Source: Multifurca ochricompacta (Eukaryota; Basidiomycota; Agaricomycetes; Russulales; Russulaceae). From it: DNA of 64,000 nucleotides. The position numbers and the translations under genes are program-made. Within the stretch, counting starts at the first letter, position 1, and every line of letters begins with the position of its first letter. Below the pieces are notes generated by a model, which was given only the letters and a program-made list of their open reading frames with translations, had not been told where the DNA came from and did no database searches. Positions 24,131-36,462 of this stretch are shown piece after piece. Where the stretch lies: NCBI GenBank assembly GCA_022496185.1, contig WTXG01000008.1:62001-126000 (forward strand), given 5' to 3'.

Positions 24131-27100
24131 ATGCATGACTCTCCCTCCTCCCCGCGGAGATCAATCGCGCCTGCTCCACCAAAGCACCAGCAAGCTAAGA
24201 AAGCCGGAGCGCCCAAGGCAAAAGGCGCGGTACGCGCCAAGTCGGGCTGCTATACTTGCAGAATCCGTCGTAAGGTCTGTTTAACCTTTTTAAAAATCTA
24301 TCCCTATCCCATCTCCTTTGGCGTGACGATATTAGAGGGATCATCATACTCACCACTATCATTCTTTTTTTATTTTTATTTTTTTTAGAAATGTGATGAA
24401 CGACCAAACGCGGAGGGTCGATGCGAAACTTGTATCCGTTTGCGCCTTCAATGTCTAGGCTTTGGTCAGAAGCGACCCGACTGGCTCAAGGTAGGCACGG
24501 CTTCATATCACTCGTTCATCATCTTCGTGCCACACAATCTTACTCTTTCTCTCTTCCCTCTTCCCCCTCCGTCTTTCTCTTTCTTTTTTCCCCCAAGGAG
24601 AACAATAACGTTACCATGTTTCGTGAGAAGATCAAAGACTTTCTGGCAGCACAGGGCATGATCAAGGGCCATTCTGGCTCTGGGACGCGCTCTTCTGATC
24701 AAGAGGGTATGCTCGTCCTCATCACCGACCACGGCCGGTCGGACACTTCCAGTCCCCATTCCCCAGCGCTCTCCATTGACTCGGTCGACGACCGTCGACA
24801 TAACGGTCACAATATTTCTAGTCTTCGTCATGATCCACATTATCCTTCCATTTCTCTCACCGCTCAGCACTCACATCCCGGCTATTCCTCTCAGCGTATG
24901 TCGTTCTCGTCCGCGCGGGAGTCTTCTCCGTTGAACCTTCCCCGTCTTCCGTCAGCTTATCATCCGCTTCCGGACATGTCAGCGGATGCACGAGAAGGGA
25001 TGAACTCGGAGCTCATTCTACCGTTTTCGCCTCCGCCCTCGTCGAGTAATATACTCCCACCGCCTCCTAGCTCCTTAGTCTCTCCTATGTCTCAGTCTTG
25101 TAAGAACCCGTACCGTTATTGAACTATGTACCTTGTACAGTACTCAATGCCCTTCCTTACTTTGTTGGCAGGGCATCATAGTAATCAAAATCCCTCCTAT
25201 CATTCTTATTCAGCACCTCCAGTTCCCCTCCCAGTCCCACCAACACCCACAGCACCACCAATAATGGCACTGGTACCAGCACAGCCACAAGCACAACCAA
25301 CGCAACCACCACGATATCAACACCACCAACATCAGCATCAACATCCACATCAACATCAACCTCAGCATCCAGTTCATCAAGCGCCCGCTTCAACGTCAGC
25401 AGTCACGTCTCATTCTCATTTCACAAACACTCTCCCGCCTTCATATCATCAACAATATATCTTTGAAGAGGAAGATTACAATGAAGCCGAGCAATTACAT
25501 CCTGGATACTATATTGAGCCTAGTCACAACCAGGTTATTGCGCCTTTCATTTCCTCCCACCAAAGTGGGTTAGTAAGGCATTATCTCGACCATGTCCTTC
25601 AAAGACAGTATCTCTTGGCGGATACGTCAATAGCGGAGTTTATCACTCGTACCGTGCAACAGAACCCGGCAGTTCGGGACGCCGTGTGCTTGCTCGCCTC
25701 ATTGCACCAAGAGTCCTTGCGGCAGGGAAGCCACGCGGCTACGGCGGCCCAATCTGACGCACTAGTGCTTCAGATCGACGCGTCTTCGGACTATAGCAAG
25801 ACCTATAAGCGAATATGTGCCAATCTCCGCACATCGGCCGCGGGCGGTTATACGGAAGGGGAAGCGATGGCTGGCCTGTTCGTCGTTTCCGCCTTCCTCT
25901 TCCGCGGTGGACGCGGAGCCTGGCAAGAGTTTCTCTCCGTCGCTGCCGATTGGGTTTGGAATGTGCTTCATATGGGTCCTGACCCTGCTGAGACGATCTT
26001 GCGTTGTACTGATTCGCAACAATTTGTGATCAAGACGACGTTCTGGTTTGATATTCTTGCTTCTACTACGCGTCTTCAACCACCAAGATTCCTTAATGTC
26101 TATCGTAAATTGTGGTCATCAAGGCGGGGGGCGTACATCGAAGGCACGAATGGCGGTGGCGGTCTAGGCTCTTCAACTACGACCACTGCCACTACCAACG
26201 TGATGTCTTCCACTTCCTCCTCCTCCCTCTCTGCTGTTGAACAACAACAACAACAACAACCACAACCACAACCACAACCACAACAACCACAGATATTATC
26301 GATGATGAGCGTCATGGGTTGCGAGAACTCGACGGCTCTTGCCTTGGCTGAGATCTCAGCGCTCGCGTGTTGGAAGGAGGCACGTTCACGTCAGGGTTCA
26401 CTCAGTATACCTGAACTCGTCGACCGTGGGCGGGCTATCGAGTCAGAGTACCTCCCTCGCAAGTCACTGGCAGCAGCAGCAGCAGCAGCGGCGGCGACGG
26501 TAACGGGCGACGGGCTTTACTCTACCGTTGGAACACAGGACAACGACCTGGCGGCGAACGACGATTAACGGCGGATATATTTCGTGCGACGGCGCGGGTA
26601 TATTTGCATTCGGTGCTCTCTGGAGAGTACCCTGGTTGTCCTGAGATTCGTGAGGGGGTACAAGAGACGATTGAATGCTTACGACGCATTCCCGCTAGAC
26701 AGGGACAAACGCAGGGCGGTGGCGACGATAATAACAACAACAGTAGTGGAAGTAACAGCAATCACAACAATGATCATAACACCAACATCAACCACAGTCA
26801 CAGCCACAGCAGCAGCAGCAACAGCAGCAACGGCAACGGCAACAATAACAGTAAAGCAATAGCAATAGCAATAGCAATTGCAACAATGTGGCGCGTTCGG
26901 TGCTGCGTAGCGTCGTCTTTGGCATCTGTCTCTGTGGCTGTCTCACGGATGATTATTCTGAACGCGAGTTTTTGCTTAGGCGTATTGATGAGGAACAGGC
27001 TGAGGGGGTTGGGAACTGTGCTGAGGCGAGATCGGTCATGGAACAGGTTTGGAGTCGACGTGCCAGAGGTGGTAGTGGTCTCAGTTGGAGAGATGCAATG

Positions 27101-27136
27101 CAACAGTTCGGTGGCGAGTCACTCTTACTGGTATAA
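24131..27136 (+). CDS. Zn2Cys6 transcription factor, copy 1 of a tandem pair, frame interrupted
   Basis: Exons 24131-24274, 24389-24490, 24598-25099 and from 25172. The zinc cluster is formed across the first intron: CYTCRIRRK then KCDERPNAEGRCETC and IRLRLQC, the full C-x2-C-x6-C-x9-C-x2-C-x6-C pattern. Then follow a Gln/His/Pro-rich linker and a fungal transcription factor regulatory domain (LVRHYLDHVLQRQYLLAD, AVCLLASLHQES, FVIKTTFWFDILASTT). The C-terminal part (DIFRATARVYLHSVLSGEYP and RSVMEQVWSRR) matches copy 2 at 30480-33293. The frame moves once near 26465, at a Ser/Ala repeat, and again near 26853, in an Asn/Ser repeat; each equals one lost base. It is a nuclear DNA-binding regulator with unknown targets. 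Copy 2 has no breaks, so these two shifts may be sequence errors in repeats. Confidence 0.8.
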
Positions 27137-28460
27137 CGGAGGCGGGGGGGGGATCGAGACGAGGGGAAAAAGGAGGAGGGGGGGGGGGAGGGGGAGCTAT
27201 ATCTCTCTCGTCCTCCTCTTTTACTTTTTTTTTTTTTTCTCTTCTTATTTTCAGCATGCAGAACAACTTGTCGCTATACACATAATGCGGCCTCAACAAC
27301 CTCCGAATTACAATCCAGTCCAATCCGATATTTGAATTCCTCCCCTTCCCCCCCCCCCCTTCTCTCCCCCCTTCTCGACTGTCATATATACCACCACCAC
27401 CACCACTACCTCAAGCACCTCAAGCACCAGTCAATAACTCCCTCCCCCCCCCCCCCCCACGCATCCCCGGATGGTCGGATGGTCGAATCCTCCGCATCCC
27501 ACTTCTATGACTTGATGTGCCTTGGGCCTTTCCCCCTCGGCAGATTGCTGTGCTGCGCGGTTGCGGTCGGTGATATATAATAGTTGGGTTCAGAAGGAAG
27601 CAAAAAAAAAGGAAAAGGGAAGAAGAAAAAACAATTTAAAAAAAGAACCCCGATCGACCCTGACTGCGTGGTCCCTCCGTCCGTCCCTTGGTTAGGTTGG
27701 GGGAGGGGGAGGGAGGCTATCCTATCCATCACAATCCGATTGACTCCTCTCCCCCCGCCCCGCCCCGGCCCCCCCCCCCCCCCCAACAATTAAAATGAAA
27801 AACCAATAAAATGAAATAATTAAAAATCAAAAAAGAACGGACGGACGGAGGCGCGTGGTTGGCATGCATGCATGCCTTTAATTGACTAATCTCGTCCGGT
27901 GGTTGGACCAAAAACAAAACAAACAAAAGGAAGAACCCAATTGGGGGGGGTTATTTTTTTTTTTAAAAAAACCGGAAAAGGAATGAAAAAAGGCAAAAAT
28001 CCGAAACAAGTTGATTTTGGTGTTGTTGTTGCCGCAGCGCAAGAAAACCAAATTTATTATTTCCTTCCTGTTTTTTTTTTGTTTTTTGTTTTTTTTATCG
28101 TCTCTTCATTCTCACCACTCAATACGGATGTCATGTCACACACACAAAACTCGTGGTTGCATTTGTAATTACATGTATGTAGTAGTATCAGTAGTATCTT
28201 AATCAAAGCAAGGGATGATGGTTGGTAAGGATTGACAGAGGTTGAAGCGATCGATATATATATATATAAGCTGCGGTGGCTGTCGGTCGGTAATTTATGA
28301 ACTTTTTGCTAAGCGCGTATGCGTGTGCGTGTGTGCTGACATTTTTGCGGTGCAAGAGGAGACAACTGTGTGATGTGAACTTTTTGTTGTTTGTTTGTTT
28401 GATGGAATGGTACCGATAGCGCCTGATCGGAGGGGAGACAAGACTATATAGATACATGCA

Positions 28461-28494
28461 TATGGAATATGGAAATATGGAAATATGGAAATAT
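28461..28494. repeat. ATATGGAA-type octamer repeat
   Basis: About four tandem copies of ATATGGAA. Confidence 0.85.
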
Positions 28495-28709
28495 GATCGT
28501 GTAATAAAAGAACCTAAGCCTAGCCCCGATTTCCCCCAAAAAGAGGTTATCTATCTCCCCCTTTCCCTCCCTTCCCCCCGGTTCAGGGCAGGGCGGTGCA
28601 AAAAATAGCTGTGCTTGGATCAGGGGGTGTGTGTGCGTGTATGTGTGTGTGTGAGGAGGAGGGACGAAGAAGGGTTATTGTTCCGATCGGAGGTGGAGGA
28701 GGAGGAGGA

Positions 28710-28742
28710 GAAAGAGGAAGAGGAAGAGGAAGAGGAAGAGGA
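28710..28742. repeat. AGAGGA-type purine repeat
   Basis: Tandem AGAGGA units inside a longer G/A-rich strand. Confidence 0.8.
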
Positions 28743-30479
28743 AAGGGGGGAAGAAGTCAAGGGGGGGGTTATTGGAACCGAAGCAAGGGAAAAAAAAGAT
28801 AGATTACATCGGATTTTCTTGGGACAATGCCAAAAATAGGTAATAATGCGTTATAACGTAAACTTGGGTTGGTTTTTGCCATCAAGAGGGGGGGGGAGAG
28901 AGAGTATCGTATCATCAAAAAAACTAATCATAAGAACATCGCGAATCGCGCGGTACCACTTTATCTTAAAGGCGTTAAGGAACCTAATGCCCCCCCCCTC
29001 CCTTCTCCCTCCCTTCTCAAAAGCCGGGTGTGAATGTGGGTTGGGTGAAAAAATGATGGATGGATAAATAAAGGACATAAAAAAAACAAAGGACCTATGA
29101 CAACGATGACTACCGACACTCCATCTGGGCAACGTATCCGGACGAAAGCGAAAGCCCGGATGGATGGTAAAAGCTTTTGAAAATCTAGATGGTTGACGAT
29201 TAGAGAAAAGCCCTTTGTTTTGGGTTGTTTTAAGGAGGCGCCTATCGGAGCTTGGTAAAGCGCGATTATGATGAGGTAGGCATGTTACGTCGGAAACGTC
29301 GACCTTCCGACGGGAGGGGGGTGAAGAAAGAGAACGGAGGTAGTGGCATGGCGAGACGAAGAGATGGTAGCGAAGTAGATGTGCACCGGTACTCGTGGGG
29401 GTGGTTGCGAACAGCAAGGGGGTGATGACACATGATGAGCCACCAGGGGCAGAGGAGGTATAATTCTGTCCTCTCGACAGGTAGAAAGGCTAAGTAAAGG
29501 AAGGTGGGGACATCGGCATCGGACTTTTCTGCCTGCGCAAGAGATGGTTTAGATTTTTAAGATTTAATATTTGATTTTGATATTTTGATTTTTGATATTT
29601 ATTTTACTTTATGTGTACAGTGCGGTGCTTTGGTTGTGAAGTCCGAGTCAAGCGTATGTATGTGTGTATGTATGTATGTATGTGTGTGACGTGTTCGTCC
29701 AACCCGAGTGAACGGAAGTAATAATGTAATCGTGATCGGAGGAGGGGGGGGGATGTACATTACACAGACGGAGATGGTGATATAATATAATCGGCCGGCC
29801 GCATTAAGAGCGAGATCAAAAAAAAAAACAACTCAGCGGCATTGGGGAGAAGACAGTACAGAAAGAAGTCAGGGGTGGTGGGGATGGGAAGGGAAGGGAG
29901 GGAAAGGGGGGGGTGTGGAAGAGAGAGAGATAGAGAGAGAGAGATGGGCTAGAATGTGAAAATGAAATTAAGAAAAAAAAAAAAAAGGTTGGGTTTGGGT
30001 ATGAATCGAACTGGAAGATCAAAAAACAAACTGGTTCGAAATTTAAGATCGAATCCGGGGGAAATGTTAAATCTCACACCGGAAGTCAAGGAAAGGAAAA
30101 GGAAAAGAAAATAAGAAAAAAAAAATAGGAAAAATAGGAAAAAAAGGAAAAGGAAAAGGAAAAGGAAAAGAAGATGATTTCATGTTTTGTGTTTGTGTTT
30201 CCCTTGAGCTCCGCGTCTCCCTTTTCCTTTCCTCTCATCTCTCTTTTTATTTCAATCACCAGAGCTGGTCCTGTCCTAAAAGATCGTATCCATTCTCTTG
30301 AATGTCTCCCTCATAATAATCTTCTCCTCATAGCCCTTTTTTTTTTTTAAAGACTTACCTCTCTCCCTCTCTCTCTCTCCACTCCCACCCACATCCTTCA
30401 CTTCTACTTCCACTTCCACTTTCTCATCATCCTCCCCTCCCCCCTCGTTCCTTCTTCCATCAACGTCACTCTTCAACAA

Positions 30480-33293
30480 ATGACACAGTCTCCCATACCT
30501 ATACCCGACGATCCCCACAGTAATGCAGGGAACTCCTCCCCTTCCGACTTTCACTCCTCCGTCGAGACGTCTCCAGCCATCATCCCTCTCTCTGAACCTC
30601 CCGCCTCCGATGGCGGTCATTCCCCATCGTCGACCTCCACACGTCCTTCGTTCCAACACAGAAACTCACTCGACCTTCAACGGTCCGTCTCCACCGCTGG
30701 GAGGGGCGGCTGCTGGTGCGTTCCGTACTACCCATCATTACATCACCAACGCGTCTCTGACTAATTCCTGCGCCTTTTATTTTTATTTTTCTCCATTAGG
30801 ACCTGCCGTCTCCGACGTAAAGTACGTCTTGCGTTAGCGTTAGCGTATTTGCATGCATGCTGATTGTTCACTCACCGGCCCGTTCCTCCCGTTCCATCAT
30901 TCCTTCCTCTCCTCCCTTCCCATCACGGTCACTCCTCCCCTTCCCCTTCCCCCTTCCCCACACTTTGCCCCCCCCCCCTCTCTCCTCTCCTCTCCCCATC
31001 TCAAAAATTCACTCACAGAAATGCGATGAACAACGCGAAGAAGGCGACTCTTGTCGTACCTGCCGTCGTCTCCAACTGAATTGCCTTGGCTGGGGCCCAC
31101 GGCGGCCAGATTGGATGCGTGTACGTGTTCCAATCATGCTCCCCAATCCCCGTCCCCCGTTGCGTTAGCCGGGAGACATTAAGCAACCACCATCGCCTAA
31201 ACTTAATCGGGCGCTAAAATTTTAATAGGATAAGGAGGCGGTTCAAACCTATAAGATGGAGATTAAGGCTCACCTACTGAGGCTCGGACTCATTCGAGGA
31301 CAACCACGTACCTCTCTCTCTGCTGCCTCATCCACCCCTCAAAATGGCAGCAGTCTTGTGAGCACGACGAATTCGGCTGCCGCTATAAACCGAGCTCGTA
31401 GTGAACGCGGGTCGTTCCAATTCTCGTTCGATGATCCCCAGCCACAACAGCAACAACAACAACAACAACTTGAATTTTCCTTCCCGTCAGGCCTGCCGTC
31501 TATTCCAGGTAAGGAACAAACAATCCACTTATCTGTATCCGCTTCGGTTCCGGCTAATTTAACCCACATGGCCACACCTCATACTCAAGGCAACACTCCC
31601 GTGCCGTTGCCATCGGTCGCATCACCCTGCCTTCCGAATGCATGGGTGCAGAGCGATTTATTTGAGCTATCCAATATCCTGGCGCCACCCACTTCACCAG
31701 GCCTCACGGGGGCTGCGGATGGCGGCGGGCCGCCCTCTTTACCGCCAGAGAACTTTAGTAACGTTCCGGGAGCGGGCGATAATTTTCAGTGGGCAATGCA
31801 GCCGACAGGACTCACAGATCAAGACGCGGCTGTAAAGCGAGAGCATCTCGCGTATTACTTCAACCATGTGCGCGGGTTGCACTTTTTATTTACATGCAAA
31901 GTCGCCTTGGACGCTATACAAGCTGTGAGCGCTGATCCCAATTTAATCCTTTTGAGGCATGAAGATTCCTGACGTCTCTAATCCAGGTCGTTACGCGCGA
32001 GCCCATGAATGCGGGTGCACTGACAGACGCTATGTGTGCAATTGCGAGCAGGCAGTACGCAAAAGCGCAGCGAAGGGCATCCCTACCAGATACCAATCTC
32101 AACGTGGAGGATACGCAGTCGCAGCTCTTCTTCAACCAGGGTGCCTTTCTGCTCGATGCAGCCCGTAGACAGGGTCGATGTACCCAGGCAGAAGCGATGG
32201 CTGCGATACATCTGATTAGCTATTCGCTCGCCGAACGTGGGGGTGTGATCGCTGGGGCGAATGCGAGGGTGGGAGGCACCGATTGGACCCCCTTCCTCGA
32301 ACTGGCGTGCGATTGGCTCGCCCAGACGGGAATGCATGTGGACGAAAACCCCCGGTTGTTCATCATGAACTTGCCGCTTCCAGCTGCGTACTCTGCCAAG
32401 GTTACCATGGTTCGTGTTGCAACTTTGCACAGCCTTAAAGTTGTTATCGATCAGCAACGACTGATTTTGGTTACCTTTAACAGTGCATGGATATCTTCAT
32501 GGGCGTGACACTACAGCAACCCCCACGTCTTCTCGCGTTGTACCGTAGACTGCTGACCGCGACGGGTACGCCAAATCATATTTGGGGCGGATCATCAGGT
32601 GGGCCAGCGCCCGAATGGGAACTCTACGTGCCCTTGCTAGTGGGTTGCACGGAGCAAGTCCTGCTCGCGTTCGCAGAAATCGCCGCGCTCGCTCATTGGA
32701 AGGCTCATGAGGCGCGGGACGGCAAACTCTCCGCGCGTGAGCTCATCATGCGGGGAAATGTAATTGAACGCGCCATCAGGCAGACGACCCTTGACCCGAT
32801 GGCATTCGAAGGGAGCCGCGTAGTCCAGGTGAATGAGGACACGTGCCGCCGTATCCTGGCCACGATCCTGCAAGAGTCCGCACTGCTATACCTTAACATG
32901 GTGCTCAGCGGGAACAACCCAGGTATGTTGTGCGCACTGCACTGTTTGTTTGTTCTGCCGGCAGTGATATTGATGGGCGCTCATATAGGGGTTCCTGAAA
33001 TCCAAAGTTCGCTAAATCATATCTTGAACTTGCTTAAGCATATGCCTTTGGGGAAGCTTGATCTTGGACTGGCACTCCCACTCGCCTTCGCGGGGTTCAT
33101 GGCCGACACGCCAACGGCACGCGACACAATACATAAGCGACTGCGGCACGTAGGATCCGTCTGTGGAAGCGCAAACATACGGCAGATCGAAGGTGTCATG
33201 TTGGAAGTGTGGGCACGGAGAGATTCTGGACAAAGGGAGGTTGAATGGCGCGAAGTAATGCAAGAACGGGGACTCACACTTCTCATGATATGA
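30480..33293 (+). CDS. Zn2Cys6 transcription factor, copy 2 of a tandem pair
   Basis: Seven exons (30480-30715, 30800-30821, 31019-31120, 31229-31924, 31987-32409, 32484-32922, 32989-33293) give an intact 740-residue protein. The zinc cluster is spread over three exons: GGCW, TCRLRRK and KCDEQREEGDSCRTC with RRLQLNC, the same C-x2-C-x6-C-x9-C-x2-C-x6-C spacing as copy 1. A helix segment follows (DKEAVQTYKMEIKAHLLRLG), then a Ser/Gln/Pro-rich linker and the regulatory domain (LAYYFNHVRGLHFLF, MDIFMGVTLQQPPRLLALY, LALPLAFAGFMADTP, MLEVWARRDSGQREVEW). Introns after RRK and after DWM-R match those of copy 1, which supports tandem duplication. The last intron, 32923-32988, is 66 bases without a stop, so retention would add 22 residues in frame. 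Probable nuclear transcription regulator with unknown targets. Confidence 0.88.
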
Positions 33294-34244
33294 ACGCGTT
33301 AAGATGGCGGCGAAGCGACGACTACACGTACTACAAGACGGGCGAGCGAGCGGCGACAGCGCGTTGGGCCCTAATTCCTAATTTCATCACTGACTGATAT
33401 GTATTGTAAAAGGACTTGTCCAGTGTCGCCGACTCTTACTTACTGTATCTTTTTTTTTTTGGCTCGTTTTATGTACGTTGCTTAGTTTAGATTCGCAATG
33501 CGGCGATTTATTGGATGGATGCATAAAGCAGGAAGAAAGACAAGAAAAAAAATAAAACCTTGCTTGAGGAGTAACGAAGAGGGAAGAGGGGAAGGAATGT
33601 CGGGAGGGAGAGGGGGGGGAGAGACATGTTGGTTGCTATATACCGATTGACCGGGATATGCTTCTCATTTATTTAACATTGGACTTAACCACGTGAGCTA
33701 TATAATGTGTGAGCGGGCGCTGTTGGCTTATTATTACTTGCGGGCGTCGAGAGCGCTCAAAGATAAAAAGAAAAAAAAAAAGTACAACCTTTGCTCGTGG
33801 GAGATAAACTGACCTTTGCAATATTTTACATGCGTTGTTGAGCGGGCGCGGTATGGGCGCGAGTACGGGCGCAAGGGCGCTTGATTGAATGAGAAAGGGA
33901 GAGGGAGAGAGGGAGAAAGAGAAAGAGAAAGGAAGAAGGGAAGGGGTAGGGAATGGAAGGGCAAGGGGAACACAAAAATGGGCGCTCACTTTGGTTTCGG
34001 GGCGGACAGGGCGGGCGGGAGCAAATATTTGAGCGCGCGGTCACGTGTACATGTCACGTGTTTAAACACGAACCGCGTCATGCCCCCCAAACTTTAGGAG
34101 AGGGACTTTGTACGAATTTAACCACCGAAAATCAACTTTTTCTTTTTTTGGGCTTTGCCTTTTTCTTTTTTCTCTCTTTTGCTCTTGCACCCCTGCAACT
34201 TGTGTTCTTTCTTCAGAAAAAAATAACAACAACAACAACAACAA
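33294..34244. other. Intergenic region upstream of the GBD/FH3 gene
   Basis: Purine-rich with GA runs (33890-33950); no gene recognised. The true first exon of the next gene could lie in its right part, since that gene's start is uncertain. Confidence 0.4.
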
Positions 34245-36462
34245 ATGTTCAAGGGTATTCTCCCCCACGACGTGTTCCATCCTCAGAGTTTATCATCGTG
34301 AGCCCATTGGTAGAGAATGGTAAGGAGAACTTGCCAAGTCCTCCTGCTCACCTAGAGGCCTCGTCGCCGTCGAATGGGAAGGCGGCGGCTTTGGCCATGA
34401 AATCAAGCAAGACCGTTTCTCAGGACAAATCAAAGCGGAGGAAGCCTGAAGTCATTCACGCGACACCACCCGTCACGAGTTCTACAACAACAGATCGTGA
34501 ATTTGATCGCCTTTTGGTTCGTTGCTCATGTTTTTATTTTATTTTATTTGCTGATGGGTATAATTCTCGGTTTCACACAGGATGATCTTCAAATACCATC
34601 TACCCTTAGACCAAAGCTTGCTGGGATGGAACCATCTGTCAAGGCGGCCATGCTTAAATCTTCTCAAGTGCTCTCCCCCACCGCGACTGCGACTACTACT
34701 ACTACCCAGTCGGCGCTAGGGTCACGTGGCCTTCGGCGCGTGCAAAGTGGCAGCTCACTTAATATCGAGTCATCTCCTCACAAGAACACTGCTACTGACT
34801 ACTACCACCACCACAACGACAACAACACACCGGGTATTAAGCCAGATGCCATCGCCCAAATCGGGCAGAGCGCCCATCAGCATCATTCCCGCGGCGTGTC
34901 GGTAGACGTGCCCACCCGCCCGAAGTCGCGCACCGGATTTGCCGCCGATTTGGGTCGTGGGAAAGACGGAAAGAATTATGCGCATGGGCAGCAAAAAACC
35001 CTCTCGCCCGTGCAGTTTGTCAGTGTGTTGACTGGTAAATCAAGTCTCGAACTCGAGGTAGATATCTTAAAGAAGTTGCGATTACTTCTTCGGAACGAAG
35101 CAGCCAGGTGAGAGAGAACTGAACTTTTTTTTTTTTTCTTTCTTTTCGGGATGCAGGCGCTGATGAGCATCGGGCGACGGCGCGACCGCAGTTGGTCACA
35201 GGATTTCTTAAAAGCGGGTGGCTACTCGGCATTACTTACTCGACTCAATGAGCTACTTGAAGTTGAATGGCGGTAGGCAACTCCACTTCTCAAGCATGAT
35301 CTATTTTTATTATTAAATAAATAAATTTTATAACTGCAGAGAAGAGCAACACGACGACCAGCTCTTGCATGAGCTTCTTCGGTGTCTGAAGGCACTGTCT
35401 ACCTCTGAAATTGGATGCTTCGCGCTGCGAAGCTCCTGCCCTACTCCCTTTGTTCAGCTCGTGTCTCTCCTCTATTCTGACAAGAAGCCGGGAGAAGTCG
35501 CAACGCGGCAGCTCATTGTCGATTTGCTCATGATCCTGTTTGATCTCTATCCTTCATCGTCTCTCCCTTCCGTCGGGTCTGTTACTCCACGACGGGAAGT
35601 ATGGGACACATCTCCTCGGAGTATCATCGCCCTTCCTCATCCGCATCAGACCTTGTACTCCCTTCTTCGTAATATCCTACTGACCCCCGCTCCTCGAGGT
35701 GTGGAAGCCCCAGAGGTCCCCCTTTCACCGCACGAATTTATTGACGCCTTGCATCGCCCACGCATATATAAGACCTATTTGCAGGAGCTGTCCGATATTT
35801 GTCGCGACTACTTTTGGGTTTTCTGCCACCCGAATAATACCATCTGGGTCCTCGCTGATACCGATGAAGCACGTGTCGAAAAACCTCGAGCCCCGGGAGG
35901 TATGACTGGTGGTGTCGAATTTGAAGCCATGTCCTATCTGGTGCGGGGTTGTCTGTCGTCTCTCGCTTTGAGATTGGGGAACGGCTGACTGGGAGTGCAC
36001 CCACAGACGACGCACTTGCGTTTGTTGAACGCGTTTGCCAAGTCCGCTCAGGATCACACCCTACCCAAGGAACACGAGCTCTCTGCTCACCAACTCCACA
36101 CCGATCTTTTCCTCTCCGGCATCGAGCGGATTATTCTGGTAGGACCCCCTCCTCCCCCTCCCCCCCTTTCGTGGCCTTCGTCGTTCTGTATCTTATCAAA
36201 TTTATATGGAATTTTTTTACAGATCGCACGTAAGGCGTCGACGACATATTATCCTACCCTACACCTTGAGATTGCGCGATACGTCGCACTGGCAGGTCAG
36301 GCACGGTATGAGTTGCCGTGGACCCTTTCGCGCCTGATCGGTCCACCGCCAAGTGCGCTAGCTCGTGCCACGAAGACGACAACCACCCAACCTCAACAGT
36401 CAGGAAGGGTGACACCAGTGCTCCCGTCCCCGCGGCGTACGGAACCACTCAAATTCGATTAG
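34245..36462 (+). CDS. GBD/FH3 (formin-type Rho-binding, armadillo-like) protein without FH1/FH2
   Basis: Well-supported exons: up to 34516, 34581-35107, 35192-35272, 35340-35940, 36007-36138 and 36223-36462, with consistent phases. The start is uncertain: ATG 34245 needs a very short 32-base intron to enter the SEFIIVSPLVENGKENLPS frame, or an upstream exon exists. After a basic, Ser/Thr/His-rich N-terminus the formin GTPase-binding and FH3 region is clear: VQFVSVLTGKSSLELEVDIL, KLRLLLRNEAASWSQDFLKA, GGYSALLTRLNELLEVEWR, LVSLLYSDKKPGEVATRQL, THLRLLNAFAKSAQDHTLP and YYPTLHLEIARYVALAGQAR. In formins this part binds active Rho GTPases and controls actin assembly. The gene stops about 20 residues into a Thr/Pro tail, with no polyproline FH1 or actin-nucleating FH2, so the product probably acts as a Rho effector or regulator (inference). 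Confidence 0.8.

Larger units (their letters stand above)
27137..30479. other. Intergenic region between the tandem zinc-cluster genes
   Basis: About 3.3 kb rich in homopolymers, GA tracts and AT stretches. No exon-like conserved peptide found on either strand. The last few hundred bases are pyrimidine-rich (30240-30475), as expected upstream of a fungal start codon. Confidence 0.45.
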
